Origin: Treponema sp.
GTDB lineage: Bacteria > Spirochaetota > Spirochaetia > Treponematales > Breznakiellaceae
Assembly: GCA_009777995.1 (NCBI GenBank)
Contig: WRKT01000005.1
Coordinates: forward strand, 86,721-150,720
Direction: 5' to 3'
DNA length: 64,000 bases
The position numbers and the translations under genes were made by a program. A model generated the notes under the pieces. That model ran no database searches and was not told where the DNA came from. It saw nothing but the letters and a program-made list of their open reading frames with translations. Shown one piece after another: positions 9,259-21,025 of this stretch; the stretch's first letter is position 1; every line of letters starts with the position of its first letter.

Positions 9259-9618
9259 CTATTGTCTTGCGTATGTTCTAACTCCCCATCTAAGTGTATC
9301 CCCTGAAACAGTAGCAGTTCTTGAATAACCGGATGCTTCTGAAGAAGTTATCGGCCGCCATGTTGCTCCGTTATCAATGCTAATTTGAGTATAGGTAAGA
9401 GTTGCAGTATTGTCGGAATATGTATAGGTTCCTCTTAGTCCCGCACCTCCAATAAAAGTATTCATTCTCCATGTTGAATCTTCAAAAACAAGAGTAGTGC
9501 CCTCAATTGTTACCCATGTGCCTTTGAATGGATTAACTTCAAAAAGATCGCAAGAGATTGCAAACAATACTGTAAAAATAAGTAACCCGACAATTCCCAA
9601 AAATTTGTTCTTTTTCAT
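9259..9618 (-). CDS. Small secreted lipoprotein
   Basis: A predicted lipoprotein of about 119 residues. The start is taken as MKKNKF because GGAGG lies 5 bp before that ATG; an in-frame TTG further upstream overlaps the ribosome site and is unlikely. The signal peptide is MKKNKFLGIVGLLIFTVLFA followed by the lipobox ISC, giving lipidation at the Cys. The mature part (FKGTWVTIEGTTLVFEDSTW, then alternating beta-strand-like segments) resembles the small lipocalin-like or Spi-type beta-barrel lipoproteins common in treponemes. No close functional assignment is possible. Confidence 0.75.
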   Translation of the reverse strand: MKKNKFLGIVGLLIFTVLFAISCDLFEVNPFKGTWVTIEGTTLVFEDSTWRMNTFIGGAGLRGTYTYSDNTATLTYTQISIDNGATWRPITSSEASGYSRTATVSGDTLRWGVRTYARQ

Positions 9619-9672
9619 AAAAACCTCCAATTTTTATTTTACTATATAAATTATAATACATACATAAGCAAC

Positions 9673-10704
9673 CTACAACCTTAGGCCGTCGGTGATCCAG
9701 CGGATAAAGACTTCGATGCGGCGATTAATGTTGGGAGTAAGGTTCATTCTGTCTGCGAAGAAGCTTGGGAGATAGAATCCTGCGACGCTGTAGATTAGGA
9801 GGCCTTCGGTGACGGGCTCGATGTAAATTAGAGCGGCGAATCTTTCTGTTCGTACTATCGGGATAAAGAAATAACGAACATCAATGAAGTTTGTCATGCT
9901 ATATGTGATGCTGTGAACGTTAACGGTTATGTCTCCGCGGAGGAAGAGGTTCCCTATGTATATTTCTCTTAGACGAAGATACATTGTCTGTGAAGCGGGG
10001 AGCCAGGTTGAGGGCGGGGGGTCAGGGATTGCTATTCTGTTCTGGGGGTTATCAATTCTATGGGAATCGGAAAAGATAAAGATTTCGTTATTGTTAAAAT
10101 TGGCGGGGTAGTCTTTTATGTTTTCGATTCTTCCGAGTGCGTTGAAGATATCAAGTAAGTCGTACTCTCTGTCTGTATAAGGTATTACTAACAGTGCTTC
10201 AATTAAATGAGAGGGGTCTGCTTCCATAACTCTTTCGATTAAGTTTATATCTAAGTCGGGGTTCGGATAAAGAACGGGGTATTCATTTACTGAAAAGGAA
10301 TGTCTAAGCCCGTTTTCGCTATAGACAAGGGGGAGCCATACACCGGGAAAGTGCGGAAATAAATCATTAAAGGTGCGCATTTCAAATGATGGAGCATCAA
10401 CAATTATTGTAGGAGCAAGAAAATCAAGAGGATCGATAGAATCATGAAGATCGTCTTCAGCAAAATCATCATCAAAATAATCGAAATCATCAAAATCGTC
10501 AAAGAAATAATCATCGAAATCATCCATTGACAGATCTTCGGACATTGCTGACATTATATCTTCTTGAATGAAGAACTCTTCGAAGAAGTAAAAGTCATCA
10601 TCGGGGTCAATATCGAGATCGAGATCAAAATCGCTGTCAGCATACATAGCGCATAACGTTGTGAAGAAAATCAATAAAAGAATACTGACAGTCTTCATTC
10701 TCAT
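9673..10704 (-). CDS. Exported protein with a long Asp/Phe-rich N-terminal tract
   Basis: A 343-residue protein with a cleavable signal peptide (about 1-22, ending CAMYA). Next comes a very acidic tract to about residue 95, dominated by D, E, F and Y (for example FDDYFFDDFDDFDYFDDDF). A folded domain follows from about residue 100; it resembles uncharacterised spirochaetal envelope proteins, possibly DUF6675. The gene overlaps the GPH transporter by 4 bp, so the two are probably translationally coupled. The acidic tract may bind cations or stay disordered in the periplasm; that is inference. Confidence 0.6.
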   Translation of the reverse strand: MRMKTVSILLLIFFTTLCAMYADSDFDLDLDIDPDDDFYFFEEFFIQEDIMSAMSEDLSMDDFDDYFFDDFDDFDYFDDDFAEDDLHDSIDPLDFLAPTIIVDAPSFEMRTFNDLFPHFPGVWLPLVYSENGLRHSFSVNEYPVLYPNPDLDINLIERVMEADPSHLIEALLVIPYTDREYDLLDIFNALGRIENIKDYPANFNNNEIFIFSDSHRIDNPQNRIAIPDPPPSTWLPASQTMYLRLREIYIGNLFLRGDITVNVHSITYSMTNFIDVRYFFIPIVRTERFAALIYIEPVTEGLLIYSVAGFYLPSFFADRMNLTPNINRRIEVFIRWITDGLRL

Positions 10705-12182
10705 TTCTTACCTGCCCACATTTGTGAAAATGGTATCCCCGATATTTTTTCACAGGCAGATATTACTTCAGGGTCTTCTATCGGAGCGCCTAAGCTATGC
10801 TTATGATCGATGGCTCTGCGGACAGCGGCGTGTCCCTTCTTTGTAAGCACAAAACGCACTGCAAACCAAATTGTAAGTAAGACCAACACAAGAGGAATTA
10901 TCGCGAAGGCTATTCGTACACCAAGCAGAGCTCTCTCGCTTTGCACTATGGTCTGCCCTGCAACGGACTCGACATATCCGAAAGCTCTGAGCATAAGACC
11001 TGCGAGGAATATCGAGAGGCCTGATACAAATTGACGGGTAAAGGTGGTAATGCCTCCGTAAATGCCTGCATTCCGTCTTCCTGTAATAAGCTCATCGGTG
11101 TCCGGTAAATCAGGGAGGAGGGTCCATGGGACAAAGCTGGCGGCTCCCATTCCAACGCCATTTAAGAGGCAGACAAGGATGAGCAGGGGTATTCCGTGTG
11201 CGGGGCCCATGAAGAAGGCTATTGCAAGACCGATTACACGGAGGGGGAGGGCGTAGTAAATAGGGTGATGCTTCCCGCTGTTTTTTGCAAGTCTATTGTT
11301 GATTGGCAGCATGGAGATGCTTGCAATTACTGTAAGGCCCGATACCACCATAAGGAAATCTCCCCGGCGCATAACATCCGAAAGCCAGAAGGCTGTTACC
11401 GCTGTGCCGAGATCGTTGGCTGTCTGTCCGAAGATGAAAATTCCAAGGTACTGACGAAAGGAGCGGTTCTTGAATGAGTCGAAGAACAGCATAAGGGTTT
11501 CGCCAAGGCCCGGCGGTTTTTCTTCTGTATCGGCAGGCGGCTCTTCCCATGTCGTGAAAAAGGTGATGATAAGAGGCAGACCGAAGAAGAGGCCGAAGAC
11601 TATGCCCATGACCAGGTAACTTCCGGTGGTTCTGCTTGCCTCAGGCCCGAGTATGAACGCAGGTGTTGTAACTGCAATTGTTGCAGAGATATTCGAAATT
11701 AACATCCTGGTTGTGGTATAACCTGCCCTGTTTTCATAGCCTGATACCATATCAGGCAGCAGGGCATTATAAGGCACAGCAACAAAGGAGAGTGCAATAC
11801 AAAAAAGGACATAAGCAGCGCTATAATAAATAAACTTGCCGATATCACTTTGTATCCCGAAACTGTACCATAACATAATAAAAGTGACGATAAAGGGCAG
11901 AATTCCGATACCAATAAAAATGCGCCGCCTTCCGAAACGGGATCGGGTCCTGTCGGAAATGACACCAAGGAGCGGGTCTATTATAGCATCGACGATTCTT
12001 CCGAGCATGACTGTTGCGCCCGCTAAACCGGGATCCATGCCTTCAATCGTGACAAGGAAACTCAAAAAAAGCAGTGAAAGAAGTGCGTATGAGCCGCCGC
12101 CCATTATATCGCCGCTTGCATAACACAGTTTGGAGGTAAGGGTATATTTTTTGGTGTTCGTAGTGCTCGTAGTGTTCACCAT
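10701..12182 (-). CDS. GPH-family sugar:cation symporter (MFS)
   Basis: A 493-residue inner-membrane transporter of the glycoside-pentoside-hexuronide family (MelB-like). The diagnostic N-terminal segment GRIVDAIIDPLLGVISDRTR is followed by the basic loop SRFGRRR between helices 2 and 3, and twelve hydrophobic helices can be counted. The central loop after helix 6 carries an acidic and proline-rich stretch (EEPPADTEEKPPG). It is placed 4 bp downstream of the large enzyme gene at 12187-14385, so it may import what that enzyme handles. The substrate cannot be read from sequence. Confidence 0.85.
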   Translation of the reverse strand: MVNTTSTTNTKKYTLTSKLCYASGDIMGGGSYALLSLLFLSFLVTIEGMDPGLAGATVMLGRIVDAIIDPLLGVISDRTRSRFGRRRIFIGIGILPFIVTFIMLWYSFGIQSDIGKFIYYSAAYVLFCIALSFVAVPYNALLPDMVSGYENRAGYTTTRMLISNISATIAVTTPAFILGPEASRTTGSYLVMGIVFGLFFGLPLIITFFTTWEEPPADTEEKPPGLGETLMLFFDSFKNRSFRQYLGIFIFGQTANDLGTAVTAFWLSDVMRRGDFLMVVSGLTVIASISMLPINNRLAKNSGKHHPIYYALPLRVIGLAIAFFMGPAHGIPLLILVCLLNGVGMGAASFVPWTLLPDLPDTDELITGRRNAGIYGGITTFTRQFVSGLSIFLAGLMLRAFGYVESVAGQTIVQSERALLGVRIAFAIIPLVLVLLTIWFAVRFVLTKKGHAAVRRAIDHKHSLGAPIEDPEVISACEKISGIPFSQMWAGKK

Positions 12183-12186
12183 TTTA

Positions 12187-14385
12187 TTACCGCCTTTTTA
12201 TTTTACTCATTATACCACTAATCATTATTTTAATCTGAATGGAAACGGGAATCCCGGAGCTAATTTTCTTTAATGGCGTCTCCCTGTCTGAATCTGCAGC
12301 TTCCCTATTAATACAAAAATCTCTTTGGACTTCTTCGGCGGAGATGCTGCCGTCACTGAAGGCGATTGCCTGCTCCCATAAAGCGGGGCCGGGCTTATCT
12401 TTAAACGGAAAAATAGCGAGCAGGATTTCTTCTTCGGCACCGTTATACGATGGTGCAAGCGGAAAGTACTGTGGCGCTGAGTGTATTGCAGCCTGAATAC
12501 CAAGGCCGTTTCCGTGGGTGGCATGGTTTCTCTGCTTGCCGTAGTAAGTGCCGAAGGGGTTAAGGAAAAGCCTGCCGCCTCGTATTCGCATTGGGCAAAA
12601 AGCCATGGAGTTGGCCACTTGCTTTTGCACTGCAAGGAGGAAGCCCCCGTTAGTAGTATTAACCCCGACAATCCCGTTACTCACCTGATGGTTAAAAGAA
12701 TCGATCTCGACATTCTTGGGGTCTGCCTTGGCAAAATCATCAATTAAATAATCGCAGATATCGCCTTCGTAGTTGCGCTTTATGATGCGCGCGCCCTTGG
12801 AGGGCCCTGCATTAATTTCAAAAGGACACACTTCGATCCATTTATCGTCCTGGGGCCTTTGCAGAGCTGCGATCTGGTTATAGACATAGGCATCTTCAGA
12901 AGTATAAGGGTATTTAATCTTAAGAGAATAAAATATGCCGTTAATTTTTTCTGCTTTATACGAAGTCAACGAGTAATTACCGCTTTCAAGTTGACCGGGA
13001 AGATTTAACTGAGCCTTGCTTAAAGTGCCTTTAAGATTAAAGCCGTTAACTGCTATGTCAAACTCTTTTTCTTCAGGGCTCTCAGCTTTATGTCTTACAT
13101 TATTATATTCAATGGAAGGCGGCTTTACTCCGGGAAACGCCGCAAGGTCTGCAGAACCTACCGCGAGACCTTCAGCGCTCGCAGGGAGGCAATAGCGCAG
13201 ATCATCAACAGTCCCGCCCTTCCAACCGACACCGGAAGAATCGGCATCCATGCATTTAAGCATTTCAGCTGAAAGGTCAAGGGCCTTCTTCTCGCGGCGA
13301 ATATTTAAATGGGGCGTTGAAAGACCAAAGTGAGTTGTAGATAAGAGTCTAACTCGTTTCAAGAAAGCCTCTGTTTCTTTGCCTTTCTTCGGAGTCAGGG
13401 CACGGGCACGTTCGATACGCGTCCAGATGCGGCGGTTAAAGGGCTTCTCGCTCCAACTTGAATAGCCGTCGAAGTTACCATCAGCAATATCATGATTAAA
13501 AGATATTTCCTTAAGAGGCGGGTGGGTTTTAAGATAATTCCAGGGTGTGTCGAATGTTACATAGGGGAGTTCTGCAATTTCAGCGATAAGGCCTTGGAGA
13601 CCTGAAAGCCCGGGGAGCTTACTCAAAGGGAAGGGATAGTTTAAACCGTACCAAAACTCGCTGTCTGCATCCATGTTAATAAAGATAAAGACATCATTAT
13701 CAATTTCACCTGTTTCTTGTTTACCGTGAAGTCTCCTTACCCAGTATAGCAAAGAGCCGTAATCGATAATATCACCCGTATTATATGTCGGAATAAAAAC
13801 AATGCTATCTTCTTTATAGCGATATGTCAGCGGATTAAAGGCATACTTTTCGGGCAGCAGAGGTATAATGGTACGAAAGCTGTCAAAGGGAATAGAAGAA
13901 TAATACATGCAAAGGGCCTTAATACCAAGGCTTGAGTAAGTTGCGGTTTGAGAGGGAGAAAACATCATCTCCTGGGGCCTGGAGACAGGGGCGTATGTAC
14001 CGAAGATATCTTGGGTGCCTGACTTCATGTCGTTTGAGATAGACATGCGCATAGAGGCTTCTAGCTCCTCCCGGGTCATGGCCCCGGTAGAGCCGTTATT
14101 ATAGCTCATCAAGATTGGCTCATCACCATTTTCACTTACTCGCCTTCTAACACCTTCGATAATATCCGGAGCATACTTTGGGAGGACATCTTCAAGAGAG
14201 AATGCGTTTTCAAAATCCCAGGTTCCTTTTACGGGAATGCCGCGGGAATTATAACTGTTAAGAACAGAGATACAATGGCGTATAACACGAATATCGGGGG
14301 CAAAGCCTTTTTGATCGTTAGTGTCTTCGCGAAAGGAGTGGTATAGATTTACATGAAAGCCAAAGCCGACATGCACCTTCTTCAT
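12187..14385 (-). CDS. Large putative carbohydrate-active enzyme, GH38/GH57-like
   Basis: A 732-residue protein without signal peptide. The N-terminal third (GFGFHVNLYHSFRED, GTWDFENAF, PILMSYNNGSTGAMTREELE) is reminiscent of the beta/alpha barrel of GH57 and GH38 enzymes, with aromatic and histidine-rich turns. FINMDADSEFWYG and FDTPWNYLKTHPP follow, and a beta-rich C-terminal part (from about 440) resembles the accessory domain of alpha-mannosidases. I cannot name catalytic residues with certainty. Its 4-bp spacing to the sugar transporter supports carbohydrate catabolism. A decisive test would be profile comparison with GH38, GH57 and polysaccharide-deacetylase models. Confidence 0.45.
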   Translation of the reverse strand: MKKVHVGFGFHVNLYHSFREDTNDQKGFAPDIRVIRHCISVLNSYNSRGIPVKGTWDFENAFSLEDVLPKYAPDIIEGVRRRVSENGDEPILMSYNNGSTGAMTREELEASMRMSISNDMKSGTQDIFGTYAPVSRPQEMMFSPSQTATYSSLGIKALCMYYSSIPFDSFRTIIPLLPEKYAFNPLTYRYKEDSIVFIPTYNTGDIIDYGSLLYWVRRLHGKQETGEIDNDVFIFINMDADSEFWYGLNYPFPLSKLPGLSGLQGLIAEIAELPYVTFDTPWNYLKTHPPLKEISFNHDIADGNFDGYSSWSEKPFNRRIWTRIERARALTPKKGKETEAFLKRVRLLSTTHFGLSTPHLNIRREKKALDLSAEMLKCMDADSSGVGWKGGTVDDLRYCLPASAEGLAVGSADLAAFPGVKPPSIEYNNVRHKAESPEEKEFDIAVNGFNLKGTLSKAQLNLPGQLESGNYSLTSYKAEKINGIFYSLKIKYPYTSEDAYVYNQIAALQRPQDDKWIEVCPFEINAGPSKGARIIKRNYEGDICDYLIDDFAKADPKNVEIDSFNHQVSNGIVGVNTTNGGFLLAVQKQVANSMAFCPMRIRGGRLFLNPFGTYYGKQRNHATHGNGLGIQAAIHSAPQYFPLAPSYNGAEEEILLAIFPFKDKPGPALWEQAIAFSDGSISAEEVQRDFCINREAADSDRETPLKKISSGIPVSIQIKIMISGIMSKIKRR

Positions 14386-14390
14386 GGTAT

Positions 14391-16716
<2,326 letters not shown>

Positions 16717-18150
16717 ATGCAGGAGTGGAACTACAAATCTTTTTGGGATAAAACCTTATTTCTACTGAAAAGTGAGCATGGTGATGAAGAATACAATATC
16801 TGGTTCGGAAAATTGGAGTATGTCCGTTCAGATGAAACTATAATTCATGCCGTTGTTCCATCTAACTTCTTCCTTGAGATGTTCAACTCAAAATATATGC
16901 CGATGCTCGAGGCCAAAATAGAAGAAACTGCAGGAAAAAACCTTTCTATTCGGCTTGAAGTAAAGAAGAAGGATAAACCGGCGCAAAAACAACCCCAGGG
17001 GCAGGTGCAAATTCCCTCTGATAGCGGAGAAATTCAGCAGAATTCCGAATCTGAGAAGGAAACAGTGCCCGTCAAAAAGGCAAATCACCCCGACCTTCAG
17101 GAAGAGTACACTTTCGAAAGTTATGTCGTAGGGGAGCTTAACAGCTATGCCTTCAGCGCGGCTTCGGCTGTAGCAAGGAACCCGGGAAGCTCCAAAATCT
17201 ATAATCCCCTATTGATTTACGGGGGAACAGGCCTTGGAAAGACCCATTTAATGCAGTCCATCGGGCATTTTATCCACCAGAACAGCGATTTAAAGATTCT
17301 CTATATTACCGGGGCAGGTTTTATGGAGGAATTTGTCAAGGTTGTCGGGATGGGAGAGAAAAACAAGGATGCCTTTGCCAAAAAATACCGAAGTGTGGAT
17401 ACCCTGCTTATAGATGATATTCATACCATCAGCGCCCAGGCCCGGGGTACCTTGGATGAGCTTTTTTATACTTTCGAAGCCCTTTCAAACAAGAGAAAGC
17501 AGATGGTTTTCACCTGTGACAGGCCTATCACCGAGTTAAAGGGTATAGCCGAGAGACTAAAATCCAGGTTTACAAGCGGCTTGAGCGTAGAGCTGCAATT
17601 GCCAAAATACGAAGAGTTGATAGCAATCTTAAAGAAAAAGATAGAGTTTAAGAAATTAGAGCTGGGAAAAGATATCAAAATATCTGATGAAATAATAGAA
17701 ATGATAATAAAAAACATATCATCCAATGTAAGGGACATGGAAGGGGCTTTGAACAAGCTTATGAGCTATGCAGACCTTGTAAATAAGCCTGTTACCATGG
17801 AAATTGCCCAAAGACAATTAAAGGACACTTTCGCAGACCCGAAGCAGGGAAATATGTCCATAGATATAGTCCAAAAAGTTGTAGCAGAGGATTTCGGTCT
17901 TACACCGAACGATTTAAAGGGCAAGAAGAGAAGCTTAGGGATAGTAAAGCCGAGGCAAATTGCAATGTATCTGTGCAGGGAACTCACAGAGTTTTCTCTT
18001 ACAGAAATCGGACAAGCCTTTGGAGACAGGGACCATACAACGGTCATGCATTCAATCAGGATTACAGAAGAAAAGAGCCGCATAGACACTCATCTTTATA
18101 CGGCTCTTGAAAGACTTAAAAGGAAGATAAAAGAATTTAATGTAAAATAG
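16717..18150 (+). CDS. dnaA: Chromosomal replication initiator DnaA
   Basis: A 477-residue initiator with all four domains. Domain I is about 1-90 (WFGKLEYVRSDETIIHAVVPS), with a Gln-rich linker to about 125. The AAA+ domain starts TFESYVVGELN and has Walker A GGTGLGKTH, Walker B LLIDDIH and the arginine-finger region. The C-terminal DNA-binding domain has the signature GDRDHTTVMHS. It opens oriC by binding DnaA boxes and single-stranded trios, both of which are recognisable in the flanking gaps. The start lacks a strong Shine-Dalgarno sequence (CGGGG nearby). Confidence 0.98.
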   Translation: MQEWNYKSFWDKTLFLLKSEHGDEEYNIWFGKLEYVRSDETIIHAVVPSNFFLEMFNSKYMPMLEAKIEETAGKNLSIRLEVKKKDKPAQKQPQGQVQIPSDSGEIQQNSESEKETVPVKKANHPDLQEEYTFESYVVGELNSYAFSAASAVARNPGSSKIYNPLLIYGGTGLGKTHLMQSIGHFIHQNSDLKILYITGAGFMEEFVKVVGMGEKNKDAFAKKYRSVDTLLIDDIHTISAQARGTLDELFYTFEALSNKRKQMVFTCDRPITELKGIAERLKSRFTSGLSVELQLPKYEELIAILKKKIEFKKLELGKDIKISDEIIEMIIKNISSNVRDMEGALNKLMSYADLVNKPVTMEIAQRQLKDTFADPKQGNMSIDIVQKVVAEDFGLTPNDLKGKKRSLGIVKPRQIAMYLCRELTEFSLTEIGQAFGDRDHTTVMHSIRITEEKSRIDTHLYTALERLKRKIKEFNVK

Positions 18151-18267
18151 AAGTAAAAGAGGAAACTATCTTGAAAACCTGTGGTTTTAAAGTTATTAAA
18201 AGAAGGGGATGTGGAAATTGTTAATAAGGAGCAATAGAAAGGGCTAGTTTTCCATGCTTTATTTATT

Positions 18268-18296
18268 TCTAATTCTTTGATATATATGGAGTTAGA
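18268..18296. repeat. 29-nt imperfect inverted repeat, copy 2
   Basis: Near copy of 16564-16592. The first 12 bases are identical and the differences cluster in the centre, which is what a conserved stem or a bound inverted site would show. It lies 5 bp before the DnaA box of the unwinding region. Confidence 0.65.
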
Positions 18297-18300
18297 ATGG

Positions 18301-18338
18301 TTGTGCACAAATTTGCGTCCTTATTACTACTATTACTA
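18301..18338 (+). promoter_or_regulatory. DnaA box, GC spacer and DnaA-trio array
   Basis: TTGTGCACAA (18301-18310) contains a DnaA box on both strands. After ATTTGCGTCC come TTA TTA CTA CTA TTA CTA (18321-18338). Read on the other strand these are six TAG/TAA trios, the motif that loads DnaA onto single-stranded DNA. The AT stretch just beyond is the likely first-melting DNA. Confidence 0.8.
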
Positions 18339-18377
18339 TATATATAAACCAATTATAATAATTATTGAGGAGAAGTT

Positions 18378-19478
18378 ATGAAGTTTACCTGTGAAAGAAG
18401 CATTTTGCTAAAAGAGATATCAATTGCAAACGAGATAATAGCATCCAAGAATGCAATATCCATTCTCTCAAATATCTATCTTGAGGCTAAGGAAGGAATC
18501 CTAACTATTAAAGCCACGGATATGAAGGTTAACTTTGAAACCAAGGTACCTGTTGATGTTCTTGAAGAAGGAAGTGTTACAGTATATGGAGATAAATTTT
18601 CAGGTATTTTAAACTCCGTTCCTGACGGGGAAATAGAGTTTGAGAAGAGCGAGAATCGAATTACGATTAAGACTTCTGCTAAAAAGGCAAAGTTCCAATT
18701 AAAGAGCATTGCTTCAGATAAGTTCCCCGAGTTTAGTGCTGCAGGAAAAGATATTTTCGAGATGCCTATAAGGGACTTAAAGGAAATGATTTCTGAAACG
18801 ATTTTTGCTATTTCTGATGATGAAACAAGATACTTTATGAATGGTGTATTTTTTGAAAAGGCAGAAGATAAATTTATGATGGTTGCTACCGATGGCAGGC
18901 GCCTTGCCTATATGCATAAACCTGCTCCGGATACCGTAAGTGATTTTTCAGGTGTCATAATTCCTCCGAAAATTCTAAACATTGTCGCAAAGCGTGCAGG
19001 TGATGAAGGTATGGCAGGAGTTTCGATAACCGACAAAACAATATTTATCAGCTTTGGTTCGTATAAACTTTCTTCTGTTTTAATTGAAGGACAATTTCCA
19101 AATTATCGCAGGGTAATTCCTGAAACCCAGGAAAACAGCTTCATTGTTAATCGCCTTGAAATGCTCGATGCCTTGAAAAGGGTTTCCCTCCTTGTTGAGC
19201 AAAAGTCCCATAGGGTTTATCTTGGGCTTTCGTCCGGGGTTGTTTCTGTTTTCTGCGAAGAAAATGATATCGGGAATGCAAGGGAGGAAATACCCTGTAA
19301 GTATGTCGGTGAAGAGCTTTCCATGGCCCTAAATTACCGTTATCTTGAGGAACCCTTGAAGGTTATGGGCGGGGATGAAGTCAGCGTGCAATTTACCGAT
19401 CCGAATAAAACCATCACCATTATGCCTGTCCCCGAGAAGGATTTCTTCCATATAGTGATGCCCATGCAGCAGGACTAG
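18378..19478 (+). CDS. dnaN: DNA polymerase III beta sliding clamp
   Basis: A 366-residue clamp subunit with three topologically similar domains of about 120 residues: MKFTCERSILLKEIS, then MPIRDLKEMISETIFAISDDETRYFMNGVFFE, and the third from about residue 245 (NRLEMLDALKRVSLLVEQKSHRVYL). The C-terminal IMPVPEKDFFHIVMPMQ matches the usual MP(M/V)R-type end. A strong ribosome site GAGGAG precedes the ATG. It lies between the unwinding region and recF. Confidence 0.98.
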   Translation: MKFTCERSILLKEISIANEIIASKNAISILSNIYLEAKEGILTIKATDMKVNFETKVPVDVLEEGSVTVYGDKFSGILNSVPDGEIEFEKSENRITIKTSAKKAKFQLKSIASDKFPEFSAAGKDIFEMPIRDLKEMISETIFAISDDETRYFMNGVFFEKAEDKFMMVATDGRRLAYMHKPAPDTVSDFSGVIIPPKILNIVAKRAGDEGMAGVSITDKTIFISFGSYKLSSVLIEGQFPNYRRVIPETQENSFIVNRLEMLDALKRVSLLVEQKSHRVYLGLSSGVVSVFCEENDIGNAREEIPCKYVGEELSMALNYRYLEEPLKVMGGDEVSVQFTDPNKTITIMPVPEKDFFHIVMPMQQD

Positions 19479-19507
19479 TCTGCTAAAACGCGGGTAACGT
19501 TTCGGCC

Positions 19508-20587
19508 GTGAGTTTTGCCTTTCTAAGAACCGTATCTTTCAGGAACCTTATTGATACTGAAACCGATTTGCGAAGCAAGGATATCTTTCTTGTAGGTGAA
19601 AATGGTCAGGGCAAGTCAAACTTTCTTGAGGCTCTATACTTTTGCTCTTATGCTTCTTCCTTTCGAGGTGTTAGAGATAGAGACATAATTAGGACAGGTG
19701 AAAGAGACTGTCTTGCCTCACTCTCCTTTGAAAATTCATTACACTCAAAAATCAGCGTTAGTTATGGTGAAGGAAAGAAAACAATAAATGTTGACGGGAA
19801 GCGCCTTGATGACAGGAAGGAACTTCTTTCGGTTGCACCTTCTGTTGTTTTTTGCCATGAGGATATGGAGTTTATTGCAGGAAGTCCCGAAAGGCGGCGT
19901 TGGTTTTTTGATCAGACAGGGAGTCTTTGGGATCCCCTATACCTTGAAGACCTGCGAAGATACCGTTATGTGCTAAAGAGCCGTAATGCCGTTTTAAAGA
20001 GCGGCAGGAATAAAGATGATAGCACCCTCGATGCTCTTGATATTCAGCTTGCCCGTTACGGACTTGAATTAACGAAAAAGCGCAGTAAAATCGCCGAGGA
20101 ATTCTCCCTTGTCTTTGAGCCCCTTTATAGGGAAATTTCCGGCATCGCAGGCATCGGTATAAAGTATAGACCTGCGTGGAAAAAAGAAAGCCCCGATGAG
20201 ATTGTCGAACTTCTATCAGAAAAACGGGAAGCTGATTTTTCCCTTGGAGTCTCCCTTTCGGGGCCCCACCGGGATCGCTATATTTTTACAAGGGAGGACA
20301 TCGAGTTTTCGGGGAAAGCCTCCACGGGGCAGAGGCGGCTTCTTGCCCTGCTCCTCCGTATAGCTCAAGCCATTACCTTTACGGGGAAAACAGGAAAGCC
20401 TCCCGTGCTTCTCCTTGACGATGTGCTCCTTGAGCTTGACGGAGAGAAGAGGAGGAAGTTTATCTCTGTAATGCCCGAATACGAGCAGGCCTTCTATACC
20501 TTCCTCCCTGTTGAGCCCTATGAAATGTATAAAAAACCCGATACCATCGTTTATAAGATGGAAGGAGGGCAGGTAAAAAGAGCATGA
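19508..20587 (+). CDS. recF: DNA repair and recombination protein RecF
   Basis: A 359-residue SMC-like ATPase that loads recombinase at gaps. Walker A GENGQGKSNFLEALYF is near residue 33, the ABC signature STGQRRLLALLLR near 273, and Walker B PPVLLLDDVLLELD near 300. The chosen start is GTG at 19508, 29 bp after dnaN, giving MSFAFLRTVSFRNL, which fits the family N-terminus. The end overlaps dciA by 4 bp (ATGA). Confidence 0.97.
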   Translation: MSFAFLRTVSFRNLIDTETDLRSKDIFLVGENGQGKSNFLEALYFCSYASSFRGVRDRDIIRTGERDCLASLSFENSLHSKISVSYGEGKKTINVDGKRLDDRKELLSVAPSVVFCHEDMEFIAGSPERRRWFFDQTGSLWDPLYLEDLRRYRYVLKSRNAVLKSGRNKDDSTLDALDIQLARYGLELTKKRSKIAEEFSLVFEPLYREISGIAGIGIKYRPAWKKESPDEIVELLSEKREADFSLGVSLSGPHRDRYIFTREDIEFSGKASTGQRRLLALLLRIAQAITFTGKTGKPPVLLLDDVLLELDGEKRRKFISVMPEYEQAFYTFLPVEPYEMYKKPDTIVYKMEGGQVKRA

Positions 20588-20907
20588 GAAGGGCAGGGGA
20601 TATTTTAACCGAAGTTCTAAGGGACAACTTTGGGCCCAATTTCCAAAAAGAAGCAAAGGCAGAAATGGAGATGTTCTCTTCCTGGGATAGTATTACGATG
20701 GAAGTTTGGTCAAGCAGAGAGCCGCCTCCAGTTGCAGAGCATTCCAAGATTAAAGAGCTGGAACATGGAACACTTCTTATCGAAGCTGATCATCCCGGCT
20801 GGGTTCAAATTTTACAGAGCAGGAAGGAAGAGCTGCTTCCGGTTATCCGGAAGAGGTACCCCGAGATGAATATAAAAGCAATATCGATTAAGCTTGGCAA
20901 GCATTAG
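20584..20907 (+). CDS. dciA: DciA-type helicase operator (DUF721)
   Basis: A 107-residue DUF721 protein. In the bacteria where it was studied, DciA loads or activates the replicative helicase DnaB. The core TLLIEADHPGWVQILQSRKE has the family's conserved HPxW-Q-L pattern near residues 61-80. Its place directly behind recF, with a 4-bp overlap, is the same as in other DciA genomes and ties it to the replication cluster. No DnaC- or DnaI-like loader is seen here, which fits DciA being the loader. Confidence 0.88.
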   Translation: MRRAGDILTEVLRDNFGPNFQKEAKAEMEMFSSWDSITMEVWSSREPPPVAEHSKIKELEHGTLLIEADHPGWVQILQSRKEELLPVIRKRYPEMNIKAISIKLGKH

Positions 20908-21025
20908 GCGATAAAATGGGCTAAACTGTATAAATTCATATTAATAATCATATAGTTGCATTAAATATTATGTAGACTTTATTACCATCCACACTTAGTT
21001 TATAGAAATAAAGGATGGTAATAAA

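Larger units (their letters stand above)
18151..18377. other. Probable oriC unwinding region (dnaA-dnaN gap)
   Basis: 227 bp. In order it holds an ATTTCCACA-type box (18210-18218, minus strand), the second 29-nt inverted repeat (18268-18296), a TTGTGCACA DnaA box (18301-18309, palindromic with the next base), a short GC-richer spacer (18312-18320), six consecutive trios (18321-18338), then an AT-only stretch to about 18366. This is the order known for the basal unwinding system of Bacillus subtilis. The dnaN ribosome site GAGGAG ends the gap. Confidence 0.8.
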
